The position numbers and the translations under genes were made by a program. The notes beneath the pieces are model-generated. The model was not told the DNA's origin. It searched no databases and saw only the letters and a program-made list of their open reading frames with translations. Shown piece after piece: positions 1 through 5,138 of a stretch of 8,093 bases of DNA (positions within the stretch are counted from its first letter, which is position 1; each line of letters starts with the position of its first letter). Source of the stretch: JAJTZA01 sp041749815 (GTDB lineage Bacteria; Verrucomicrobiota; Verrucomicrobiia; Chthoniobacterales; Terrimicrobiaceae); assembly GCA_041749815.1 (NCBI GenBank), contig JBGTAR010000060.1:1-8093 (forward strand). The letters are read 5' to 3'.

Positions 1-1
1 C

Positions 2-172
2 ACGGGCGGAGGACAGGAGGAGGCCAAGCAGTATCTTCGAGACATGCATCCTGTCAAACGGATGGGGACTCCCGAAGAAATCACCCAAGCGGTCCTCTTC
101 CTCGCAAGCGATGACGCCTCCTTCATCACCGGCACCTCCCTTGCCGTTGATGGGGGATTCCTTGCCCAATAG
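2..172 (+). CDS. Short-chain dehydrogenase/reductase (SDR), C-terminal part only
   Basis: This is the 3' end of a gene that starts before the window; 56 residues and a TAG stop are visible. The tail reads as a classical SDR C-terminus: the run MGTPEEITQAVLFLASDDAS is followed by FITGTSLAVDGGF. In this family, that segment forms the last helix and strand of the Rossmann-fold subunit, and the glycine-rich end lines the tetramer interface. SDRs are cytoplasmic NAD(P)H-dependent oxidoreductases acting on alcohols, sugars, steroids or acyl chains. The catalytic Tyr-x-x-x-Lys and the nucleotide-binding motif lie outside the window, so substrate and subgroup (for example FabG-like) cannot be assigned. 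The gene converges on the PEP-CTERM gene across a 289-bp gap. Confidence 0.9.
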   Translation, partial: TGGGQEEAKQYLRDMHPVKRMGTPEEITQAVLFLASDDASFITGTSLAVDGGFLAQ

Positions 173-191
173 GCTACTGAGTCCATCCCGA

Positions 192-257
192 CAACACCGG
201 CAGCCGGAGCTCAGACCTCCACGCATCGCGGTGGGTCGCATCGAGCTTCCGGTGTTG
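192..257. repeat. Imperfect inverted repeat between convergent genes, possible bidirectional terminator
   Basis: Three nested complementary segments can be drawn. An outer 9-bp stem pairs caacaccgg (192-200) with ccggtgttg (249-257). A middle 5-bp stem pairs agctc (208-212) with gagct (243-247). An inner hairpin pairs ccac plus gc (219-224) with gc plus gtgg (228-234), with one bulged G at 230 and a 3-nt loop. The 5' side has 7 unpaired bases between outer and middle stems, and the 3' side has one. It starts 20 bp after the SDR stop. No T-run follows on either strand, so it is not a textbook intrinsic terminator; a transcript-end structure for the SDR gene is the likeliest role. Confidence 0.4.
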
Positions 258-461
258 GCTGGACCGGGCTTAACCCTGACTGCAATTGACGAGCGGAGAT
301 TCTCCTCGGCCAGTCACTTTGAGCCAATTCGTGCTATCATGCACATCGAGGCGAGCGCTTTCAGCTTTCGTTTCGGTGGTGGCCAGATTTTGGAAACACA
401 CTCCTGGTTAGTGCAAAAATCAGTGTGCCCTTACTCATGCTCATGGGCGTTATTTTGGGGA
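258..461. other. Rest of the convergent intergenic gap, no gene seen
   Basis: No reading frame here has a family signature or ribosome binding site. The open frames that cross it on the plus strand start inside the SDR tail and run into the antisense of the PEP-CTERM gene, so I treat them as chance. A weak 6-bp inverted repeat (cacact 397-402, agtgtg 422-427, 19-nt loop) lies about 35 bp beyond the PEP-CTERM stop and is followed on the minus strand by a short T-containing stretch. It could be a poor terminator for that gene. I see no promoter worth naming. Confidence 0.4.
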
Positions 462-2003
462 TTAGGCAGTCTTCGAGCGGCGGCGCAGTAAGGCGAGGAC
501 GCCCAATCCACCGATCAGCATCGCAAAGGATCCAGGCTCGGGAACGGCGGAGAGGGAGAGAACGCCGGTCGAGGCATCAAATGTTCCGCCAAAACCCGGA
601 TCCACAAAAACCACCGAGGAAAAGTCACCCATTTGGGAGGTGAAGTCGAAGAGGTCAAAGGTGTCAGTTACCTGAGGGGTGAATCCGAAGTCAATCGTCA
701 GGGTGCCGCCAAGGGTGAGCAGGCCGGTGACATCGACGGCGTCAAACTGGATCCCGCGGGTGAGTCCGTTGATTTGGAAAAAAGAATCCGCACCGCTGTT
801 GAGCATGAGATCGCCGGTGGAGAGCAATCCCGGGCTGCTACCAGGGGAAAGGGTTCCATCGATCACAACAGCGCCGGTGATGGTGCCCGAACCACCCAAA
901 GTGGCACCGGAGGAGACATTCACGCTGCTGGAAGCCGTCAGGGAACCATTAACCAGAAGGGTGCCAGCGGATACGGTGGTGCCCCCTTCAATAGAGTTGG
1001 TGCCGGACAAGGTCAGCACGCCATTTCCAAACTTGTCCAAAGATGTGAGTCCGCCATTGGCCTGGTTGTTAATGTCGCTTTGAATGGTTAGATTTCCATT
1101 GCCACCCAGACTCCATCCTCCATTCACAGAACTCGATGCAGAAATCAGATTGCCTGAGAGAGTCAACGTTTCCCCCACACTGGTGACCTCAATGATGCCG
1201 TTGATATTGCCTGCATTGCCAGAGTTGTTGGCATTCCGTCTGAAATCCCGGTTGGAAGCAGCAGTCGTTCCGGAGTATTCAACAGCCCCCGTGGTGGAGG
1301 TCCCTCCCAATGTGATGACCGTATTCGTACCGCCATCCCCAAAATTACTGGATACTCCATAATCTCCGATGGTTGATCCACTGACACGTCCATTGGTGAT
1401 TGAGAGTGTATCGAAGGTGTTTGCACCGCCCAGTGTGACATTGGCGGTGGCAGACGAAATCGAGACTTGGGCGTTGGTGATCGTTACTGATGAATCGAAG
1501 GTATTTGTTGCCTGTAACTCCAATATTCCAGCGCCTTGGACCAGCAGGGCATTGCCCCCCGAATTGAACTGGCCACTCAATCTGAGGGAGCCCGTCCCGG
1601 AACCAACATCCCAGGTTTGGGAGTCAGAAAGCGTGAGTGGTGCCGAGATCCGAAACAATGCCGTTCCATCCTGTTTGGTGATGCCACCGGAACCCAAAGT
1701 CAAACCCGAGCCACCCGTCGTTGTGATTATTGGAAGCGCGGTTAGCGAACTTTCAATCCTCAACCCATTGACAGAAATGCCACCAGCTCCAACCGGAATT
1801 TGAGAGTTTGTTGTCACAGTGCCATCGAAAACAATCGTATCAGCGGTCGTCGGAACACCTGGGGTGGTGTAGCTTCCGTCCGCGTTAAGCACAGTCGTGT
1901 TATCGGCTTTAATGAAATCCACCTGCGCCATGGCGCCTGAAGAGTTGAGTATGGCTCCGAGAGCAATGATGCCCAAACAAGGCAAATTAATTTTTTTGTT
2001 CAT
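462..2003 (-). CDS. Exported PEP-CTERM protein with autotransporter-associated beta-strand repeat
   Basis: This 513-residue protein has a signal peptide: Lys at 3-4, a hydrophobic stretch at about 7-20 and a probable cleavage after Ala-Met-Ala at 24-26. The body is low in charge and rich in Gly, Ser, Thr and Asn, as in beta-helical passenger domains. The clearest autotransporter-associated repeat is at about 328-352 (GVLTLSGTNSIEGGTTVSAG then TLLVN), with weaker versions near 158-180 and 188-208. The C-terminus (487-513) is a standard PEP-CTERM signal: VPEP, a hydrophobic helix, then Arg-Arg-Arg at 507-509. In this family an exosortase removes the tail after export, and products reach the cell surface or extracellular matrix. 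No outer-membrane beta-barrel is present, so it is not a complete autotransporter. An upstream in-frame TTG (2090) or ATG (2084) would add 29 or 27 residues ahead of the signal peptide. I chose ATG 2003 because of the Shine-Dalgarno site and because the extension runs through promoter-like DNA. No exosortase gene is in view. Confidence 0.88.
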   Translation of the reverse strand: MNKKINLPCLGIIALGAILNSSGAMAQVDFIKADNTTVLNADGSYTTPGVPTTADTIVFDGTVTTNSQIPVGAGGISVNGLRIESSLTALPIITTTGGSGLTLGSGGITKQDGTALFRISAPLTLSDSQTWDVGSGTGSLRLSGQFNSGGNALLVQGAGILELQATNTFDSSVTITNAQVSISSATANVTLGGANTFDTLSITNGRVSGSTIGDYGVSSNFGDGGTNTVITLGGTSTTGAVEYSGTTAASNRDFRRNANNSGNAGNINGIIEVTSVGETLTLSGNLISASSSVNGGWSLGGNGNLTIQSDINNQANGGLTSLDKFGNGVLTLSGTNSIEGGTTVSAGTLLVNGSLTASSSVNVSSGATLGGSGTITGAVVIDGTLSPGSSPGLLSTGDLMLNSGADSFFQINGLTRGIQFDAVDVTGLLTLGGTLTIDFGFTPQVTDTFDLFDFTSQMGDFSSVVFVDPGFGGTFDASTGVLSLSAVPEPGSFAMLIGGLGVLALLRRRSKTA

Positions 2004-2013
2004 CTGTGTTTTA

Positions 2014-2018
2014 CTCCT
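2014..2018 (-). promoter_or_regulatory. Shine-Dalgarno site that fixes the PEP-CTERM start
   Basis: On the minus strand AGGAG lies 10 nt before the ATG at 2003. It is one of the few clear Shine-Dalgarno sites in this window. It supports the short start that gives a proper signal peptide rather than the longer in-frame starts at 2084-2090. Confidence 0.75.
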
Positions 2019-2033
2019 ATTTTTAGTTTCAAC

Positions 2034-2057
2034 GTCGGGGGTGAGGTCGGGGGTGAG
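2034..2057. repeat. Perfect 12-bp tandem duplication in the PEP-CTERM leader
   Basis: The unit gtcgggggtgag occurs twice without a gap (2034-2045 and 2046-2057). It lies 31 bp upstream of the chosen start codon, between the Shine-Dalgarno site and the promoter-like boxes. If translated in the frame of the longer start it would read Leu-Thr-Pro-Asp twice. Two perfect GC-rich copies suggest a recent replication-slippage event. Copy number could change and alter leader length or expression; that part is inference. Confidence 0.85.
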
Positions 2058-2062
2058 ATTAA

Positions 2063-2090
2063 AATCTAACCTGAAATACGACATGGTCAA
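2063..2090 (-). promoter_or_regulatory. Promoter-like boxes upstream of the PEP-CTERM gene
   Basis: On the minus strand TTGACC (2085-2090) is followed after 16 bp by TAGATT (2063-2068). These match the sigma-70 consensus at 5 of 6 and 4 of 6 positions. Transcription would begin near 2056, giving a leader of about 50 nt that contains the tandem repeat. A small dyad, agatt-tt-aatct, overlaps the -10 box. The match is modest and the organism's promoter consensus is unknown. Confidence 0.35.
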
Positions 2091-2139
2091 GGCTCTATAC
2101 CGGCCATGGCAAGGGAGAATCGTCGCTCGAAAGGAATAT

Positions 2140-2170
2140 TATCTCAATTCAAGTCATTATGATTGAGATA
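2140..2170. promoter_or_regulatory. 31-bp dyad, candidate regulator-binding site
   Basis: A perfect 9-bp inverted repeat, tatctcaat (2140-2148) and attgagata (2162-2170), has a 13-bp AT-rich spacer. Half-site centres are 22 bp apart, about two helical turns, as expected for a dimeric DNA-binding protein. It lies about 50 bp upstream of the promoter-like -35 box of the PEP-CTERM gene, a position typical for an activator. On the minus strand a TAATAT motif overlaps its downstream edge, so it could instead cover a second promoter. No regulator gene is nearby. As RNA the stem would be weak (AT-rich, 13-nt loop). Confidence 0.45.
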
Positions 2171-2335
2171 TTTCCATTGGATGGAGCCTGCGGGATTTCA
2201 GTCAGTGGCAGGTTGGCTTGAAGCAGAACCACGCCAGGGTTGAAGAAGGGACAGGGGGGGACATCCATCAATTGGACAAAGCAGGCGTGATTTGGTTTTT
2301 CTTCAGGGATGTTCCCGGCATAAGAGGTAGTTTTC

Positions 2336-2380
2336 GAGGATGATGAGCATGGCGGCATCGATCTTTGGGTGTTGGCGGGC
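2336..2380 (+). pseudogene. Fragment resembling the PBP1C transglycosylase motif
   Basis: Read in frame, this stretch gives EDDEHGGIDLWVLAG, against EDHRFYEHGGIDLWALAG around the catalytic glutamate of the intact pbpC at 3201-3254. Positions 2348-2369 and 3222-3243 are identical over 22 nt, and the next codons differ mostly without changing the residue. The four residues between Asp and Glu in the intact motif are reduced to one. Beyond about 2380 similarity stops abruptly, although the frame stays open to 2569. The stop codon TAA lies just upstream at 2321-2323. There is no start, no membrane anchor and no transpeptidase part, so it is a remnant or ectopic copy and not a gene. Confidence 0.55.
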
Positions 2381-2424
2381 CAGGCAGCCGCATTGGCTGG
2401 CCAGACCTACTCATGGGTGCCCTT

Positions 2425-2446
2425 AACGCGGGAGGAATTCCGCGTT
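2425..2446. repeat. Short perfect hairpin in the intergenic stretch
   Basis: aacgcgg (2425-2431) and ccgcgtt (2440-2446) are complementary and flank an 8-nt loop. Five of seven pairs are GC. No T-run follows on either strand. It might be a processing or attenuation structure in the leader of the small gene at 2529, but nothing beyond the pairing supports that. Confidence 0.3.
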
Positions 2447-2528
2447 TGCCCTTGTGTGGCTCGGTTTTGTGCGGTATGGGGTCAGGGGTACGGGGAACAT
2501 CATTTTCCAAAGCATTACAAGAACAACC

Positions 2529-2699
2529 ATGAGCGAAAAACCAAACGACCCAGGAAAAAAATCGGGTGAGGATACAGAAACCTTCGAGAAACTTCCCGGG
2601 AAGCAGAAGGATTTGCATCATCTGAAGGAAGCTCAGGAAAAATCGTTGGGGAAAGACCGGGAACAAGTCGACAAAGAGATCAAAAAAAAGACTCCTTGA
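2529..2699 (+). CDS. Small highly charged hypothetical protein (56 aa)
   Basis: I do not recognise a family. The frame starts at ATG and ends at TGA. It encodes a hydrophilic peptide with 13 Lys, 1 Arg, 8 Glu and 5 Asp, so net charge is near zero. It has no Cys, no Trp and no hydrophobic segment, pointing to a soluble cytoplasmic product. After a Pro/Gly-rich start (residues 1-25), residues 26-54 alternate charged and small residues as a helix would, ending in Ile-Lys-Lys-Lys. There is no Shine-Dalgarno site before the ATG; the frame is open upstream from 2324, but no better start is seen. A perfect hairpin follows 8 bp after the stop, consistent with a separate transcript. The composition resembles small stress- or nucleic-acid-associated proteins, but that is too weak a basis for a function. 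Confidence 0.5.
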   Translation: MSEKPNDPGKKSGEDTETFEKLPGKQKDLHHLKEAQEKSLGKDREQVDKEIKKKTP

Positions 2700-2707
2700 T
2701 GATCAAT

Positions 2708-2728
2708 GGCTCAAACAGCATTTGAGCC
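2708..2728 (+). terminator. Perfect hairpin after the small gene, probable terminator or RNA end
   Basis: ggctcaaa (2708-2715) pairs perfectly with tttgagcc (2721-2728) around a 5-nt loop, starting 8 bp after the stop of the small gene. The stem is half GC, and no T-run follows on the plus strand. On the minus strand the nearest T-run is about 18 nt away, too far for intrinsic termination. Its place between the small gene and pbpC suggests it marks the 3' end of the upstream transcript. Confidence 0.45.
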
Positions 2729-2945
2729 GAACCTTGCCTCGCTGATTGGCAAACAACCTCCAAACAGAGCCGCAGCGGCCATATCTTCCGTCTCCTTTCA
2801 CGACCAAAACTTGGTCCGCCAAAACCATGAGGGCTAACAGGTTGTCACAAAGTCTTCTTCTCGTGCTGTGCAAATAATGCCCGGAGCATGCCTCCATTGA
2901 ATGTTTGTTTTCAGGATCAGCAACAGATAACCATTGCAGCATCTG
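2729..2945. other. Leader region of pbpC, no confident promoter
   Basis: These 217 bp precede the pbpC start. I found no convincing pair of sigma-70 boxes: TTGGTC near 2812 has TAACAG 18 bp further on, which is a poor match. There is no Shine-Dalgarno site close to either candidate pbpC start. A 79-codon open frame runs antisense here (2703-2942) and contains five cysteines, but it lacks a ribosome binding site and any recognisable motif. Nothing else is evident. Confidence 0.35.
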
Positions 2946-5138
2946 ATGAAAAGGATCTCATGGCGAACAGCATTGCTCGGTGGGCTTCTGGTTTTTGCCG
3001 TGGCGTTTATTTTATTGGAGGCTGGTATCCGGCGGGCGGCGCTTCCGGCGGCATTGTTTGAGGAACCCGAAACCACCCCCACGCTTATGGATTACCGGGG
3101 AATGGCGTTTGCCATCCTGCCAACCCAATCAGCAAGAGCCAGTCACCCGATTGCTTTGCGGGAGATGGGGCCATGGCTTCCCCGGATGACGGTTGGCATT
3201 GAAGATCATCGGTTTTATGAACATGGCGGCATCGATCTTTGGGCGCTTGCGGGGGCAACCCTGAGAAACATGAAACAGGGGAAAGTGATGTCCGGGGCCT
3301 CCACCATCACCCAACAACTGATCAAGATCACTTCCGGCCAAACAAAACGTTCTTTTCAGACGAAGCTTGAGGAGGCCCTGGCCGCGCTGAGGCTGGAGCG
3401 GATATGGACTAAGGAAAGGATCCTGCAAGAATACCTGAACCGGCTGGATTATGGGAATCGCAGGATTGGCCCCGAGGCTGCGGCCAAGGCCTATTTTGGC
3501 AAACGTGCGAAGGACCTCTCCACCTCCGAAGCGATCTTTCTTGCCGGGCTACCCCAATCGCCAACCCGCCTGAATCCATGGAGGGACGCCGCCCCGGCCA
3601 CGAAACGCTATCAACGAAACGTGGTTCATCTCCAACGTCATGGACAACTTCCCCTTTCAATCAAAACGCTTCAGCAGTTCCCTCCAATCCCATCACGCCA
3701 TGATCCCCCTTCGCAGGCATCGCATTTTGTTGCGGCTCTTCAATCCCGAAAATTCAAAGCCGATTCTCCATGGCACACCTCATTGGATCTGAAGCTTCAG
3801 GAATCCGTTGAGCGCTTGATGGCTTTGCACCTGGCGTCCGTGAATCCCCTTGGAATTGGTGGTTCTGCGGTGGTTGTCGTCGAAAATTCCACCGGCTTGG
3901 TTCGTGCTTATGCGGTCTCTGGCGGCGGCCTGGCAATGGATTCGGCTTCCTTGCTTCGGAGCAGCGGTTCCACCCTCAAACCGTTTCTGTATTTGTCCGC
4001 TTTGGATCGGCGTGTTCTCACCGCAGCCACGCTTCTGCCGGACACGCCAGACGCCATCTCCCAAGAATACGCCGACTATGACCCCAAAAACTACAACGGC
4101 CAGTATTATGGACCGGTGAGAGTTCGGGAGGCCCTGGGAAATTCCATGAATGTTCCTGCTGTGTTGACCCTCTCTCGATTGGGAGCCCGTGACTTTTTTG
4201 CAACAGTAAACGCCTGGGGGTTTTCCCTGCCCGGAGGTTTTGATGCCTATGGCGCAGGGTTTATTCTTGGGAATGTCCCCGTGAGCGCCCTCGAGTTGGC
4301 TGGGGCCTATGCCGGCATCGCAAGGGGCGGAGTGACCTTCCCGCCGCGGTTCACCACTGCCGATCCGGTCGATATTCAAAAGGTGGCCTCCCGGGAAGCG
4401 TGTGACATTTTGATCGATATCCTTTCGGACAATGCTGCGCGGACGAGAAGCTTTGGGAATGCCTCCGCTCTGAACATGGCTCAACGAACGGCTGTCAAAA
4501 CCGGAACCAGTTCGGGATTTCGTGATGGGTGGTGTGTCGGCTTTAACCGTGATCACACCGTTGCTGTCTGGGCTGGGAATCTTGACTCCCGGCCGATGGG
4601 TGAATTGCTGGCCGTGCGATCATCAGCTCCCTTATGGGCGGCAGTCATGCGTCTCCTTTACGCCCGCGGGGACCAACCGCTCCCCCTGCCATTGGAATCG
4701 GAAAGCCTTCTGAGAACCGAGATTGCTGCGGAGACCGGGCTCCTCCCCCGATCTGGAGAACAGACAATTCGCGAGTGGTTTTTGCCCGGAACCCAACCGA
4801 CAGAAACGGCAGCATCATGGTATCAAAATGACCGGCTGACCCTCCCCTCCGAGTATGCCGCATGGTGCGCCGGCCCGCACAATCACCTCGGCGCCGTGCT
4901 TCGAAGCACCGAGGCACTCACCATCACCTTTCCAAAAAACGGAGCCGCCTTTGAGTGGAACCCCGCCCTTTCGGCTTCACGTCAGCAGATCGTGCCCACA
5001 AGCTCCCTGCCGGACTGCGAGTGGCTTCTGAACAACACTCCCCTTTCCAATCCCGCCATTCCACTCACACGCGGCGAACATTCCCTCACCGCGAAACGCA
5101 GGCAGCAATCCGCGAGCATTCGCTTCTCCGTTTATTGA
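2946..5138 (+). CDS. pbpC: Penicillin-binding protein 1C, bifunctional peptidoglycan synthase
   Basis: The 730-residue product is close to the 770 of E. coli PBP1C. It would polymerise lipid II into glycan strands and cross-link their peptides on the outer face of the inner membrane. A short cytoplasmic end and one membrane helix (about 8-27) come first. The GT51 transglycosylase domain (about 55-235) has EDHRFYEHGGID with catalytic Glu86, then SGASTITQQ (116-124) and EYLNR (162-166). The transpeptidase domain (about 275-575) has the SxxK motif STLK with nucleophile Ser342, SMN (400-402) and KTGTS (518-522). Residues about 650-730 match the PBP1C-type C-terminal domain. Every active-site motif is intact. 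I chose ATG 2946; an in-frame TTG at 2934 would add four residues, and neither has a Shine-Dalgarno site. In many bacteria pbpC neighbours an alpha-2-macroglobulin gene (yfhM); none is in this window. The 3' end overlaps the convergent DsbD gene by 7 bp. Confidence 0.95.
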   Translation: MKRISWRTALLGGLLVFAVAFILLEAGIRRAALPAALFEEPETTPTLMDYRGMAFAILPTQSARASHPIALREMGPWLPRMTVGIEDHRFYEHGGIDLWALAGATLRNMKQGKVMSGASTITQQLIKITSGQTKRSFQTKLEEALAALRLERIWTKERILQEYLNRLDYGNRRIGPEAAAKAYFGKRAKDLSTSEAIFLAGLPQSPTRLNPWRDAAPATKRYQRNVVHLQRHGQLPLSIKTLQQFPPIPSRHDPPSQASHFVAALQSRKFKADSPWHTSLDLKLQESVERLMALHLASVNPLGIGGSAVVVVENSTGLVRAYAVSGGGLAMDSASLLRSSGSTLKPFLYLSALDRRVLTAATLLPDTPDAISQEYADYDPKNYNGQYYGPVRVREALGNSMNVPAVLTLSRLGARDFFATVNAWGFSLPGGFDAYGAGFILGNVPVSALELAGAYAGIARGGVTFPPRFTTADPVDIQKVASREACDILIDILSDNAARTRSFGNASALNMAQRTAVKTGTSSGFRDGWCVGFNRDHTVAVWAGNLDSRPMGELLAVRSSAPLWAAVMRLLYARGDQPLPLPLESESLLRTEIAAETGLLPRSGEQTIREWFLPGTQPTETAASWYQNDRLTLPSEYAAWCAGPHNHLGAVLRSTEALTITFPKNGAAFEWNPALSASRQQIVPTSSLPDCEWLLNNTPLSNPAIPLTRGEHSLTAKRRQQSASIRFSVY

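Larger units (their letters stand above)
2171..2528. other. Intergenic stretch of 358 bp without an intact gene
   Basis: Open frames occur on both strands, but none has a start with a ribosome binding site or a recognisable fold. Two identifiable items lie inside: a fragment resembling the pbpC catalytic motif (2336-2380) and a 7-bp hairpin (2425-2446). The longest minus-strand frame here would encode a Pro-, Arg- and His-rich peptide of no known type. The region may be decayed coding DNA. Confidence 0.5.

Noticed and set aside
111..491. Plus-strand 126-codon frame after the SDR tail
   Set aside because: It starts inside the SDR gene in another frame and ends inside the antisense of the PEP-CTERM gene; composition is not protein-like.
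462..2003. Complete type V autotransporter
   Set aside because: The beta-strand repeat is present, but the C-terminus is a PEP-CTERM tail with no outer-membrane barrel domain.
2268..2666. Minus-strand 132-codon frame opposite the small charged gene
   Set aside because: Its N-terminal part is the antisense of the better-supported frame at 2529-2699, and its remainder is Pro/Arg/His-rich with no family signature.
2682..2689. A-run read on the minus strand as the T-tract of an intrinsic terminator formed with the hairpin at 2708-2728
   Set aside because: The run is about 18 nt from the stem; intrinsic terminators need it directly adjacent.
2703..2942. Antisense 79-codon frame with five cysteines upstream of pbpC
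   Set aside because: No ribosome binding site, no recognisable motif, and it begins within the pbpC start region; most likely a chance open frame.
3780..4556. Long 258-codon frame antisense to pbpC
   Set aside because: It lies wholly opposite the transpeptidase domain, whose motifs are intact on the plus strand; it is a shadow of that codon pattern.
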